From the NCBI GenBank assembly GCA_013396525.1, contig VWYX01000354.1, forward strand, positions 64,044 to 128,043: a DNA stretch of 64,000 nucleotides, in the 5' to 3' direction. Made by a program: the position numbers and the translations under genes. Below are positions 14,301 through 25,929 of this stretch, in pieces. The DNA is from Chaetorhynchus papuensis (Eukaryota > Chordata > Aves > Passeriformes > Rhipiduridae). Under the pieces are notes generated by a model that worked only from the letters and a program-made list of their open reading frames with translations, was not told where the DNA came from and made no database searches. How positions within the stretch are numbered: position 1 is the stretch's first letter; the number at the start of each line of letters is the position of its first letter.

Positions 14301-17300
14301 TGTGTGCTGGCAGACAGAGGAGCTGGGAGGGTGCAGCATCCTGTGGCACTGCCATGGTCCTTGCACAAGCTGGACTGTGTGCTGTCAAAGGAAAGCACTG
14401 GGGAATGTTTTGTGGTGGTGCGTTCCCTCTCCCAGCCTGGCAAGATGAGTGACAGAGCAGGGGGAGTTCATTATGTTCCATGTTTGTTGATCCAAGCAAG
14501 ACAGAATGAACTAAGGCTGATTTTATTTGGCTGGAAAGGGCTGAACAGCAGCTAATATTAAACACCACCCATGTGAAGCAGGGACATTGGTACTGAAAGA
14601 ATTATAATGATTTAATGTGAACAGTAATAAAGTGTTCATGAATAATACATTTTAAATTATTACCTAGATATTGGCTGGCTGGAGCTCCAACCTTAGCCCA
14701 TATTTCTCTGGCAATATTTAACCTCATCACTAATTTAGGGAATTAGAGGCACTCGAAATCCTAGCTGGAGGGGAAATATGGGTAGACTTCAAATACAATT
14801 CTTGCACCATTCACTCACTATTTCCCTTTTGCTCATATAAAGGAGGGTAACAGATATAATGAAGTCTGTGAATGAAGTAAAATTAAGTCTACACTGAGTC
14901 TATGGCCTTTCCACACATTGAGATGGGCCTTCCACCAGCCCAGGCTATGCTATGCCCGTAGGAGCTAGTCAGAAGTGCAGGTGCTGTTTTCCTGTGATGC
15001 TGGAGGTAACTACTGCAGGTTCCCACTACTAACACATTCTCTTGACATGACCAATAACCACACTGTGTCCAATGCAGCAGACAGCAAATTCAGCCCATCT
15101 CCTTTTAATTGTGAGAGTTTAGATTTGGATTCATATAGAAAACATCCCACTAGCCAGAATTTTCCAGGCAATGGATGGAGGGGGCAGGTAACATTGTAAC
15201 ACATAGGGGCATAAAAGGACACACTTCTCTTTTCTCACTGACTGCACAAGTAGCTGTATCCATTTCCAACACCCCATGCACTTTGCAGGTACCTCCTGCA
15301 CAGCTGCTTCTTGCAGCACTGCACCTCTAACAAGTGCTTTAGTAACTCAGGGTACAGCTACAGATATTTCTGAATGGAGGTGTGGATTTACAGTGTCAGT
15401 GTAGCTGCTAGTGGCAACTTCTTCCTCTTGCCTCGGAGCAAATTTCTCTTTATGGTTAGGGACCGTTTCACTTACCACAGGCTGTGAATGGGATCTTGCT
15501 GTGGAAAACATGATGTGATGTACATGCATGTCCCCACAGTCACTTGTTTGTATAGCTGTGCCTTTAGAAATAAAAGCTGCAACCCGAGTAGGGTTTGAAA
15601 AGAGTCCTGCTGCTGCCCAAATAATGCTTTCAAAGGACTTTCAAACAGTGTGTCATGAGGGATTTGTGATTAGTTTTGCCATACAAACTGCTGCGGCACC
15701 CGTTTCAGCCTGGGTCTGAAGCAGAGTTTGTAGTTAAAAACACCGTGCAGCTGTAACACAATAACAAAGCAGCTCCTCTGACTAAAACTGGCCGCAGTCC
15801 TAGGGTCTTTTCTCTTGCTTTCTCAGCCACACCCTTCCCTGAAATCTCCTTCTGGGTTATGCAGCTGACCCCAAGTCCATGGGGTTAGTCTATACCAGCG
15901 AAATGATTTTCCAGACCAGAACATTTACAGTTTGTTATCTAGATAAAGAGTGACTCATTTTTGACTCATAAGCAATGCCTGACCTTACTGATGTGCCCCT
16001 AGCTGGTTTTCAGAAACTGAGCTATCAGGGGAAATACTCATCTTCAAATGCCCAAGCGCCGTAGATGTCACGTGGCTGTCATTCACCAGAAGGCCAAATG
16101 CGCACCCACACATCTCCTCTGCCATACCCCAAACTGCTGTGGCCCTTCAGAAGCTGAAACATCTGCAGCCTTTCTCCTGTGCTTGGGTGCACACACAGGT
16201 GACAACTGTTCCCTTTCGTCCAGCAGCTGTACACACAGCTCCTGCATGGCCACCCCTCCCCGGCCAAGCAGTGCTGTGCAGGACTGTGCATTAATTCAGG
16301 ATTGGGGCAGGGCTAAGCAGAACGGGCATTGTGTGCAGAATGCATTCTGTTTTCATCAGAATATTTTGAAAGTAAGGGATGCATGAGAATACATATTTGC
16401 TGCAATCCAACAAATTCCATTTTTATTTTTGTTTTAATAAGGAAACCACAAAGTCTGCAGCTAAATAGTCCCTAATTTTTTTGAAATTTCCCCCAAACTG
16501 AAACTCCTGTACAAGCCAGGCACTTTTACGGAAACAAAAGCAATAACAAAGTTGGATCATTAACATTGTGCAGAAGCCCAGTTTCAGATGGAAGTGTTGG
16601 AAATATTCATACTTGCAATATCTTTTTCTTCCTTACTAGTAGGAATAAACCATGTAACTTAAGGAAATAAGATAGTACAACACAGAAAACTTTTAGTAGT
16701 TCTCCTCAGTGCTCAGAGATCTCCCTTTAGCAAACTTGCAGTCCATCTGGCAGTCCACAAGAGTGCCTGTGTGCTGCAGTAGCTCTACTAGACCAGCATA
16801 CACTTCAAGTGATGAAAATCCACAGGAACAGGTGTCTCTAGGCCAAGCATTCCAGTAAGTGAAATTTATTGTTTTAATATTCCCTTCTCCCATTTCTCAA
16901 CCAAGGGATCTTCCATTGCTAAATCATCATGACCCAGATTGCTGCAGGAAGACAGAAAACAGGACAAGTGCAGACTTTTAAAAATAAAAATGGAGCCAAA
17001 GAGGTCCTCTGAAATATTGAACACTGAACTAGGTGATCTTTTGAGTTTGCATCTGGGAAGGAAACAACTATCAAACTGGTGTTCAGCTCTCCTTAAGTTC
17101 AAATCATGGCACTCAACTAATCAAAGTACCAAGATGACTCAAGAGATGACTGCGAGGCCAACAGAAGAAGCAGGTGGCAAGAAAATCTTGTTACTGGTGT
17201 CAATATGACAAGAATGGGTGAAAATCATCCTGATCTCTACATTAAAGATAGAAATCTGAGGTCCTGCTCAAAGCAAGGCCTGAAGCAATCTGATCCCTCC

Positions 17301-20300
17301 ACCCCCAGTGCCTTTATCATCACACTGGTCACAGATGAGTGCAGGAGGGTTTGAGGGTGAACATTTCCTTTGTGTTTCACCTCTTTGTCTCTTCCCAAGG
17401 CCAGAAGGATAAGACCATCACCTATCACATGGCAGTCCACTGGCAATTTCTCACAGCTAAAGAGAAAACTGGGCTCGGCAGCACCCTGTCTTATGGATGG
17501 CCCAAATGTATTTCCCAAGGGAGAGGATAGAAATAGCACCTTCATCCTTCCCACATCACCTGGCCATGCGAGAGCCACTACATTTGCCCCTCCCTGTAAG
17601 TGGCCCATCCAACTCCTGCAGGATACCTGAAAGTGCTTTATTCCTAGTAATACAGAAGGAGAGTTGTGTCTTATGGCATGTAGTGCACAGAAAGAGGGTA
17701 AAAATATGATCCAGAGGGTTCACAATGTTATTAAAGGGTTTAATTCTTTACATACACTGTAAAACTGAAAATCCAGGCTAGGTGCATTTGAAAACAAAGC
17801 AGATCACATAAATTTGAGCTGTTTCACACTAGACTATGGGTATATTTATGTGGAAGACTGAACAAATAAATTAGTGGGTTTTTTTCTTATAATGTAAATA
17901 CTCCCAAGAACACTGGAGATCCCAGCGAAGTCATCTGCATGGGGATATAACGCAGTGCAGATGTGAAAGTGCTTGAAGGGAAAGAGGGAGCATCCAAGCC
18001 TTTCCCAAGACTCTCCTAACACCCTTATGACAGTGATCTGCCTCAGTGTTGTTGTTGGCATGGCTCACTCAGCAGCCCTCACATCCCAGCTTCATAATTG
18101 AAGCTACAGGCCCAATTCATTAAAAGAAGATTTACTGGTGTTAGGAGGATTTTGTCATAGATCTTGTTTTCATAAATGGGGCTCTATAGTGCATGTGATT
18201 TACAGAAGAAAGAAAATACTGAATTATGGGGAGAAGTGCATGTGAGCTAGGTTCTTGGAGTGAGAACACTTTAGTATGGAAATGTGACACATCTGGAAGA
18301 GAAGGAATTTAATCTCCTTCTTACCTGCTGACATCCCAAGAGACATCTCAGTAAGACGAAACCAACACTGGGGTTGTTGTGGTGCTCTGTACACCACTCT
18401 GCTCCTTCTACTGTCCTGTGTACTGCAGGAGCTCTAGGGGAGCTGGCAAGGAATAGGGCAGTCCCAGCTCCCACGGCTCACTGCCTCCTCAGTGTAGCTC
18501 TCCTGTCTTGCAGAACCACTCTGTTAAATGCTGAGGCCCTGTAGAGGTCTCCTACACTTGGAGTGACTTTTCAGCCAGACTTGCAAGTACAGCCCAGCAA
18601 GATTAGCAAGGGGAGCTGCAGCTCTAGTGCAAGTGGCTGTGAGAGCTACAGTGCAAGAGAGGTGCAAGGCATAATAGGTATGGCATAATAAATAAATGCT
18701 TAGCAAGCAGAGACCTGGTCAGTGCGAGCAGTGGAGTGTTGAGCACATCCCACCCTAAATGGGTGTCTAAAAAAACAGGCTCTCCAACAACTCCCCCTCT
18801 TTTCGTTGCCTACCAAGGGAGCCAGGGTGCTGATTGGGCCCAGCTGAGGCAAAGCCCCTCCATGGGCCCTGATTTTAGCCTAGTTGCAACCTTCAAGTCA
18901 CAGTTGCCCATGAGGCAGAATACAAACAGCGCAGCTATGTACAATGCTGTCTGTATTGGCAGAAACAACACAACGGCTGGATCCAGATGGGGAAATCCTG
19001 AGGACAGACCAAAACTCTTCTAGTCCCCTTCCGTTTTCCCTCTCCCCTAAAAACAGTTTATGCCTATTAGCTTTTTTGTCTCTACTCAAAAGAATTGAGT
19101 AAAACTTCCTGTCCTTTCACTGAACCCTTTATGTTTGTTATAAAAAGACAAGTAAATTATTTTATCAAAAATTGTGGAATATTCTAATTTTTTATGAGAT
19201 TTGTCTCTCAAAATTTGTAAAAGGCTATAATGTAATTAACAAAGCCAGTGAGCAATGTACAGCTTAGTATCAGACATGTTGGAGTGGGTCAAAATCCACA
19301 AGAGCCAGGAGTTAACAGACCTATAGCAGTGAACAAGGGAAATTGTTACTTGTTTTGATTATGATGTTATGTTATAAGTATTTTGCTCTTGCAGATCTGA
19401 TATGCTGCAGTGACATAGAAGTGACACACAGCTCTTCCAGAGGGTGTTCTGTACACAACAACACAATTTCCCTGGCCAGATCTTGTGTGTACAAATGATC
19501 TTCTAGAAACATTCTTTCACGTCTTTACAAGTGATTCATTTAGGGATGTCATATAGGCCAAAAAAGTTTGTTGGCTTTTTAATAAAAAGGAAGTGTGAAG
19601 TGAAGCATTTACTGCCTTTAAGTTGTTCATACTTGTCCAGCAATCAGGAGCTGTTTTCCAGAGGCCCTGCAGGTGTCCGAGTGCACATTGAATTTGACAG
19701 CATCTGTTGTTTGTGCTAAGCAGTGATTTTTAAGGAACATTTGGAAACATTCACAGAAAAGGGAAATTTTGGACTTTGGGAGTGATCTTGCACAAAACCT
19801 GAAGCTAAATGTTACTTGCCCAGTGGGAGAACAAGGTGTAAAACCACCCTTATGAGTCATGAATTCATTCAACTCATTCGGTGTCTAAATAGTGCATATT
19901 AGATATAGGTTGCTTTTAAATTGCTTTTGACCAGAGAGTTATCCACTGAGTAATTTTGATTAAGCAAATACGTTGTAAATAGTCATAACTTGCAAATAGT
20001 CATAACTTGCTTGTGGTCAATTCAAGAAGAAAAAAAAAAAAGATAAACCATCCAAATATGATCTTTATTCCAAAAAATTTATTCTGTTCTAATCACATGG
20101 CAACATTCATGTATATCTAGTTAAACTCCACTGGCAATCCATCAGTAATAGAACACCAGGAAAATCAGCCTTGATGCTTCAAATCCATGTTTTTCATTTG
20201 CAAACCACGAACCCTGTAGTAGAGAGGAAGAACCTGAATTTCAAATGCAAGCTGACTGACAACAAGCAGTTACCTAGGACAAACTCCACAGCAGTCATTC

Positions 20301-23300
20301 CAGGGATCCACAGATGATGACTGAAAAGTGTAGTTTTAGATCAATCATATTTCATAACCCAGTTTCAGGGCTGGGTTTTTCCATGTTGGAATAGTTAAAC
20401 TAGAAAGAGATTAAGAAGCCTGCCTAATAATTAGCATTCCAACCTGTTGGAGTCTTATTGTGGCACATGAAACTTCGATTAGATGAACAATCCAAAGGTT
20501 GCCAAGATAAGGATTCAAAAGCTAGGCAATACCAGAAATAAGGTCATTATGCTCAGTTTCAGAATTTTGAATGACACAGCCAAGTTATCCTTCTGTGGGA
20601 GTCCTCACTGTCCTCCGCAGAAAACACACGGTCTGTGTAATTAGCATTTCCATGAGTGAAGATCCCGTCTGTACTCACCAACATAAATCATGACAACCAG
20701 AGCCTGCCAGAAAATTGATTTTTCTGTTTGATGTGCGTCTTTCCTGATTTTTCAGGATTTTTGAGCCTGGCACCTCATCTGCCCAAAGTACAGCTACCAC
20801 TGGCTTTCAGTGGTATCACCCACCTCTTCAAAGACTGCTTGAATGAAGTGCCCTGCATCACCTGGGACAGAGGGACAAGAACAGTCCATCCTTTTGGGGC
20901 ATCTATCCCTGTCCTTTCTATCCCTGTCCTTCCTGGCTGCAATATGTTCTCCCCTTCTGTTTGTGCTCAGAGAGGATGGACTCTGTGAGGTTTATAAAAT
21001 CACAGTCAAAATGTACCTTGAAGACCTCTCTGGTCTTTCAAAGGCTGTTCTTTTTCTCCATGCTCTGCACTATAGTCTGTTCTTTTGCCACATTGCAAGC
21101 CCTTTCCAAAGAATGGAAGAACTGTCACTCATCCCACCCCCCATACAAGAAAGAGCACTCAAGAATTTCAGGCCATGAAAAAAAAAGCATTTTTCATCCT
21201 TAACTTGGATCTTGAAAGTAGCTGAAGCTGGATGTCATGGAAAATCTCCTGCTGAAACATTTTTAAAAGTTTGTCAAAATCACGAACAGGAAGACTGGGG
21301 ATTTATAAAAGAGAAAACTATTCAACCCAAATAATGAGTAGACTTGCTAGATGTCTCCAAAATAGCATTTTATGCAAGGTCTAAAAGCGTTTCTCCACAT
21401 GGGGTTCAAAGCTAATAAGCTAAGAACTGGTGTATTTTAAAGCCCTAGAAGGACTGCCGAGAATCCTCTACATCTTCCTCTAGACATTCACTGAGATTAG
21501 ACTGACACCAAGAGTTGTACTGAACTAAATCCACAGCCAAAAAGTGACAGTGTCTCTTGCTTAATGTGAGTAGCAAGTTTCTTCAGACTGAACTGCTAGA
21601 TTTCTGTTCTACACTAACAATCTGTAGGACTAATCCACAGACAGTAACTGATCACTTTTTAAATCAAGATGACAACAAATACTCATATAAATCACCTTCT
21701 TTCTTCCTACAGATGCCTTCTTCAAAAATATTACTGTTCATTCGTAGAAAGCCCTGTTTGGAAGAGAAAGTAAAAGCATTACTTTGACACTGTCTGTATG
21801 AGCATTGCCTCTCTTTACGTATTTTTTTGAGGGCTAAAATGTGGGAACCAAAACAGGAACTCCAAAAGGTTTTGATTTAGGTACCTAATGTAAGATATGC
21901 TTGAATATTTATCATCCCAAATTGCGTTTCAGGTTTTTCAATTTATGCTCATGTCTATTCTTTTGAATTTAGTTTTCACTGATACATGTTTTCCCTAAAG
22001 CCTCTTGCACTGCAGGAAAGAAGAGCTCCCTAAAGCTGGTTTGTGTAGGTTTTTAAAACTGGCTTACGTGACAAAAAATAGACACAGCTGCAGTAAAGGA
22101 CACTAGGTTTTTGATCTTAAAAAAGAAAAATAGAACCTGAGTTTAAAGAACATTCATTTTATGCAAATAAATCCGTGCAGAAAAACATCGTAAGAAAAAT
22201 CTGTGCCCTTTAGAAACCCTGGAAAGCAGCTGGCCTGGCTCTGCAGGAAGCAGCCTGCAGGTGCTGAGAACTGGCCAGAGGGTGAGATTCGCAGCTGCTG
22301 GACTCAGATCTGTCCTTTACCACAGTGGGAGCAGGAAGGTGTGCCTGAGGAAGCAGTAGTTGTCCCTGGAGAGTTTTCATCCCTTCCTGGCTCCAAGCAG
22401 AAGGGGGCTGCTTGGCTTTTACCATCACATGCAGATTTCTATCAGGCTGGATTTTGTGTTTTTCTTGTAAAAAAAAGACAATTGGAGAAATACTTATTTG
22501 GAGGTTGTGGCTGGCAGGCATTGCCCTCTAGGGCAGCTTGTGCTCTGATTTTGGTCAGTTCAGTAAAAAAAGTCAGATAAATGCTTCTGGAGAACTGCAG
22601 AGGAGAGACTGATCTCTTACTCATTTGAAACAAGAGTAGCTTCTTTTTGCTTTGTAACTTTTTCTGTTTCTTTTTTTTTTTCTCCTATTACGACTGTGGA
22701 TTTTCTCCCTCTTCAGTATCTTTCATATGACTATCCTACCTTATCAAAGGCAGTATTAGAAGTTGAGGAGAGAGGGGGAGACAAAAGGAGTGCAATTGTC
22801 ATGTGTTTCTTCCCACCGAGATAGATCTGGATTGCTTGGCCTTCATCTCCTTAGTCTGTAACTCCAAAGGGATCAGCATAGGTAAAAAATGTTACGCTGA
22901 GCTGCGTGACTTGCTGTGTGAATTCCAAGGACTGTGTAACAAGCCAGGGCTGACACAGTGCAGACAATGTGATGGCACTGCCTGCCTTTCATGTCACTAC
23001 GGACAAGGAGGTGGAGCAAGGCATTTACATGTCTCCCAGGAAAGAGAAGGTGGGTAGACAGCTGGAAAAACAAACATTTTGAGAAAAACACATGAGAAAC
23101 AACAGAGAACACAGTCATAAATATGTAGTGTTACTACAACATTTTCCTACCTTCAGATCTCAAAATGCTTTACTTTATAGAATGGGAAGCACACAAAAGC
23201 CATTGTCATGTTCACCAAATATGTCTACATCAGAATCAAGGGTGAAAAATTACCTTCATGCTACTGCACTCTCGAAACATTCCTTTTTCTTTCTCCCAGC

Positions 23301-24780
23301 TCATCCTGTGGCATGTTTCAATATAAATGTCCCTGTCTCCACAACTGAGGTTCACTGAGTTCAAAGGTTGGAGAAAATCAAGGTAGACTTGGAATTGAGA
23401 CAGATTTCAGGAAAATATGGCCTTGATTTGACAACAGCTCTTTCAAACTTTGAGAAAAAATGTGTAAGTGATGGGTGAGGCTAATGAGCAGCTGAACAAT
23501 TAATTGTCCCATTCAGTAGGTGTTCCCAGACATCCTGGAACCCAGCTCCCCATGAAAGAACTGCCAAGACACAGCTTTCCTTGTCCAGCATGAAGCTAAC
23601 ATGCCTAATCCCTTCCCAGCTATTCTTTAGCCATCTCCACCCAATCGACAATGAAGAACAAAGCCAACCTCCACAAACTTTTTCACCCTCAAAGCTATTT
23701 TCCATACAAATGTGAAATGTCAAATTTGCCTACGCTGGGTCTGAAACCACAGGATTGGGATGGGACAATTCAATTGCGGTACCAAAGTTAAATGGGAATA
23801 TGAGTTACATATTTGGAACTGGGATATAGGATGGTTGGCATGGAAAGAGCTATGGAGCTCTGGCTGCTAGGTTTTGGCAAGTGGGAAGAAACTGTGCTTA
23901 ATGCAGTTTTGAAAACAGTGTCTAACTGCTGTGCTTCAATGAGAACCATCACTGGAATAAACCCCACGTGTTTTGAGATATTCATTAAAAATAAAAGATT
24001 CTCCCGTGCCAGAAGAGTCCAGTACCTGGAATATCTAAGTACAACCTCATAATTTGGGTTTGTACCAGGCAGAGAAGAGTGTGGCTGCCATGCATTGACT
24101 TTTATTCCTTTTTATTAAAATTTCAGGGAATGTCTCTCTCTTTCCTTCTAAAAGAATCCTATTTTATATTAAAGAAGTTGATATTCAGTACAACTAGGAG
24201 AAAGCGTGTCTGTATAGGCTGTTAGTTGGTGTAAACTGATGACTGATTACTGGCATTCCAGTTTAAAAAGAGGAAAGAATTAAAAATGCAGGGTTTTGGC
24301 CAGAATGCAAGGTGTAAATGAGATCAAGCCAGGCATGACACCAAGGGCAGGGAGGGACAGCTATGGGAGGGATGGCAAGTAGGATGCTCTGAAAGGTTTT
24401 ACTGAAGAGTCAAATGTTGATGATGTTGTTTTGGCCAAAGTGAGAGTAGAGGCATTGTGTCCAAAACCAAGAGCGCATGTCAGTGAAGTAGACACAGAAG
24501 TTTTCAAAGGTCAGTGGTAGCTGGTGAATGTGGTGACACTGCTGAGTAATTCTGTGCATGTTATGATCACTTCCTAATCCTGAGAAATCCTCTTACAGTG
24601 TAGTTGCAGGTCCCCCTGCCTTTGGGGAATCTGCTGAAGCAGAACCCACGTGTCTCAGGGATGCTGAAGGATAAAGTGTTTGATAGCAGTAGATGGATTG
24701 GCCACCTAGAAGCACAACACCAGGTGCTGTGGGTGCCTCTGCAGACCTGATGGGAGATGCTGAAGTCAGGTACATCATCC
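8330..24780. other. Intergenic, no gene recognised
   Basis: No open frame here shows a recognisable domain or a splice-consistent exon, and most are below 130 codons. The longest (166 codons, minus strand, 9,766-9,266, and 170 codons, plus strand, 14,043-14,555) lie in moderately GC-rich sequence and overlap other open frames on the opposite strand. Visible features are a GA-rich tract at about 10,557-10,590 and a 17-bp tandem duplication at 19,977-20,010. Confidence 0.5.
19977..20010. repeat. Tandem duplication, 2 x 17 bp
   Basis: The unit aaatagtcataacttgc occurs twice in perfect tandem. It looks like a recent slippage or duplication event. Confidence 0.9.
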
Positions 24781-24789
24781 CCTGTAGGC

Positions 24790-24940
24790 CTATCCTAAGG
24801 AGAGTTAAAATGGAAGTGGTTCAGGACAGACCTAATTGGCACATGGTGTGATTCTCGGCTGGTCTTGTGCAAGGCCAGGAGACAGACTTCAGTGATCCTT
24901 GTGGGTCTCTTACCACTCAGGATATTCTATGATTCTATGA
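24790..24940 (+). mobile_element. CR1 LINE, 3' truncated fragment (bird type)
   Basis: The sequence ends with the typical CR1 3' terminus: gatccttgtgggtctcttaccactcag, then gatattctatgattctatga. CR1 elements end in short repeats rather than a poly(A) tail. Only the 3' part is recognisable, and the left boundary is approximate. Confidence 0.85.
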
Positions 24941-25351
24941 CACGTGCCTCACAGGTAAATGCAAGGAAGTGTGAGCTCTATTGAAAGGTTTTCTGAATTT
25001 TTTGTCCCTATCCAGGTCTGCCAAATGATTCTTCTCTCAATATGTCACAGCTAGACCAACAAGCCAACACACCTTATATACCTGGCGTCCCTACCCTCAC
25101 CCCCCACAAGGTTTTTCTGCCCCTCACCCAGGCTCCAGTTCAACGGGACTTGGACCCAACAACTCCTACCTATCTATCCCACCTGCCTGCCACCCTTCCC
25201 ACCCTATCTCTGAGCGGTCCCGCTAAATTGTCCTGCCACAGCCTGTTTCCATGTCAGCCGCCTCAGCAGCCCGTGTCCCCTCGGTGAGGGCTGTCCGGCC
25301 GCTCCCCGCCGCTCCCTGAGGGCCGCGGGCAGCGCCCCCGGCGCCATTTCC

Positions 25352-25370
25352 CGGCCCGCAGGTGGCGCTG
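25352..25370 (+). promoter_or_regulatory. Near-consensus CTCF binding motif
   Basis: The 19-mer cggcccgcaggtggcgctg matches the CTCF consensus YGRCCASYAGRKGGCRSYV at 18 of 19 positions (only the A at position 6 is C). Motif orientation is plus. It sits inside a CpG-rich block, a common setting for constitutive CTCF sites. Confidence 0.6.
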
Positions 25371-25444
25371 CTGCGCCGGGCCCGCGGCAGCGCTGTGGCG
25401 GGAGCGCGCCGGTCGCCTTTTCCCTCACACGAGAGCACCAATAT

Positions 25445-25518
25445 AAACAAAACAAAACAAAACAAAACAAAACAAAACAAAACAAAACAAAACAAAACAA
25501 AACAAAACAAAACAAAAA
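25445..25518 (+). repeat. (AAAAC)n microsatellite, about 15 copies
   Basis: A near-perfect pentanucleotide repeat of about 74 bp. It creates the odd FCFVLFCFVLF-type open frame on the minus strand, which is an artefact. Confidence 0.98.
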
Positions 25519-25929
25519 AGCACTGAAATATTTTTCAATGACGAACAATCTTCTGCGGAAAAGAAACAAACAGGCAGCCAGACGCGGTGGCAGCCCTTCC
25601 CTCAGGGGAGCGGCGTGTGGCCGCCCGGACGGCACCGCCGGCTGTGGGAAACACGGGCTTTTCCCCGCGGGTTGTGGCTTAGGGCCGGGGCACACATGAG
25701 GAGGGGCCGGCGCAGCGGCGCAGCCCCATGACAAAGATGACACGAAGTTAAGACAGACACACATCATAGCCGTGACTTTTGTCTCTGCTAACGTGAGGAG
25801 AATGAATGAGGAGGACGTGGGGAAGGAGATCTGCCGCTCCCGTCCCGGCAATTTCTGCTGCCGAGCACCGTCACACCCGGCTGTCAGAGGGACAGTGCCC
25901 AGAAACGGCCTGCGAAGTGGACACCCAAG

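Noticed and set aside
14043..14568. 170-codon plus-strand and 143-codon minus-strand ORFs
   Set aside because: Overlapping open frames on opposite strands in moderately GC-rich sequence, without recognisable domains.
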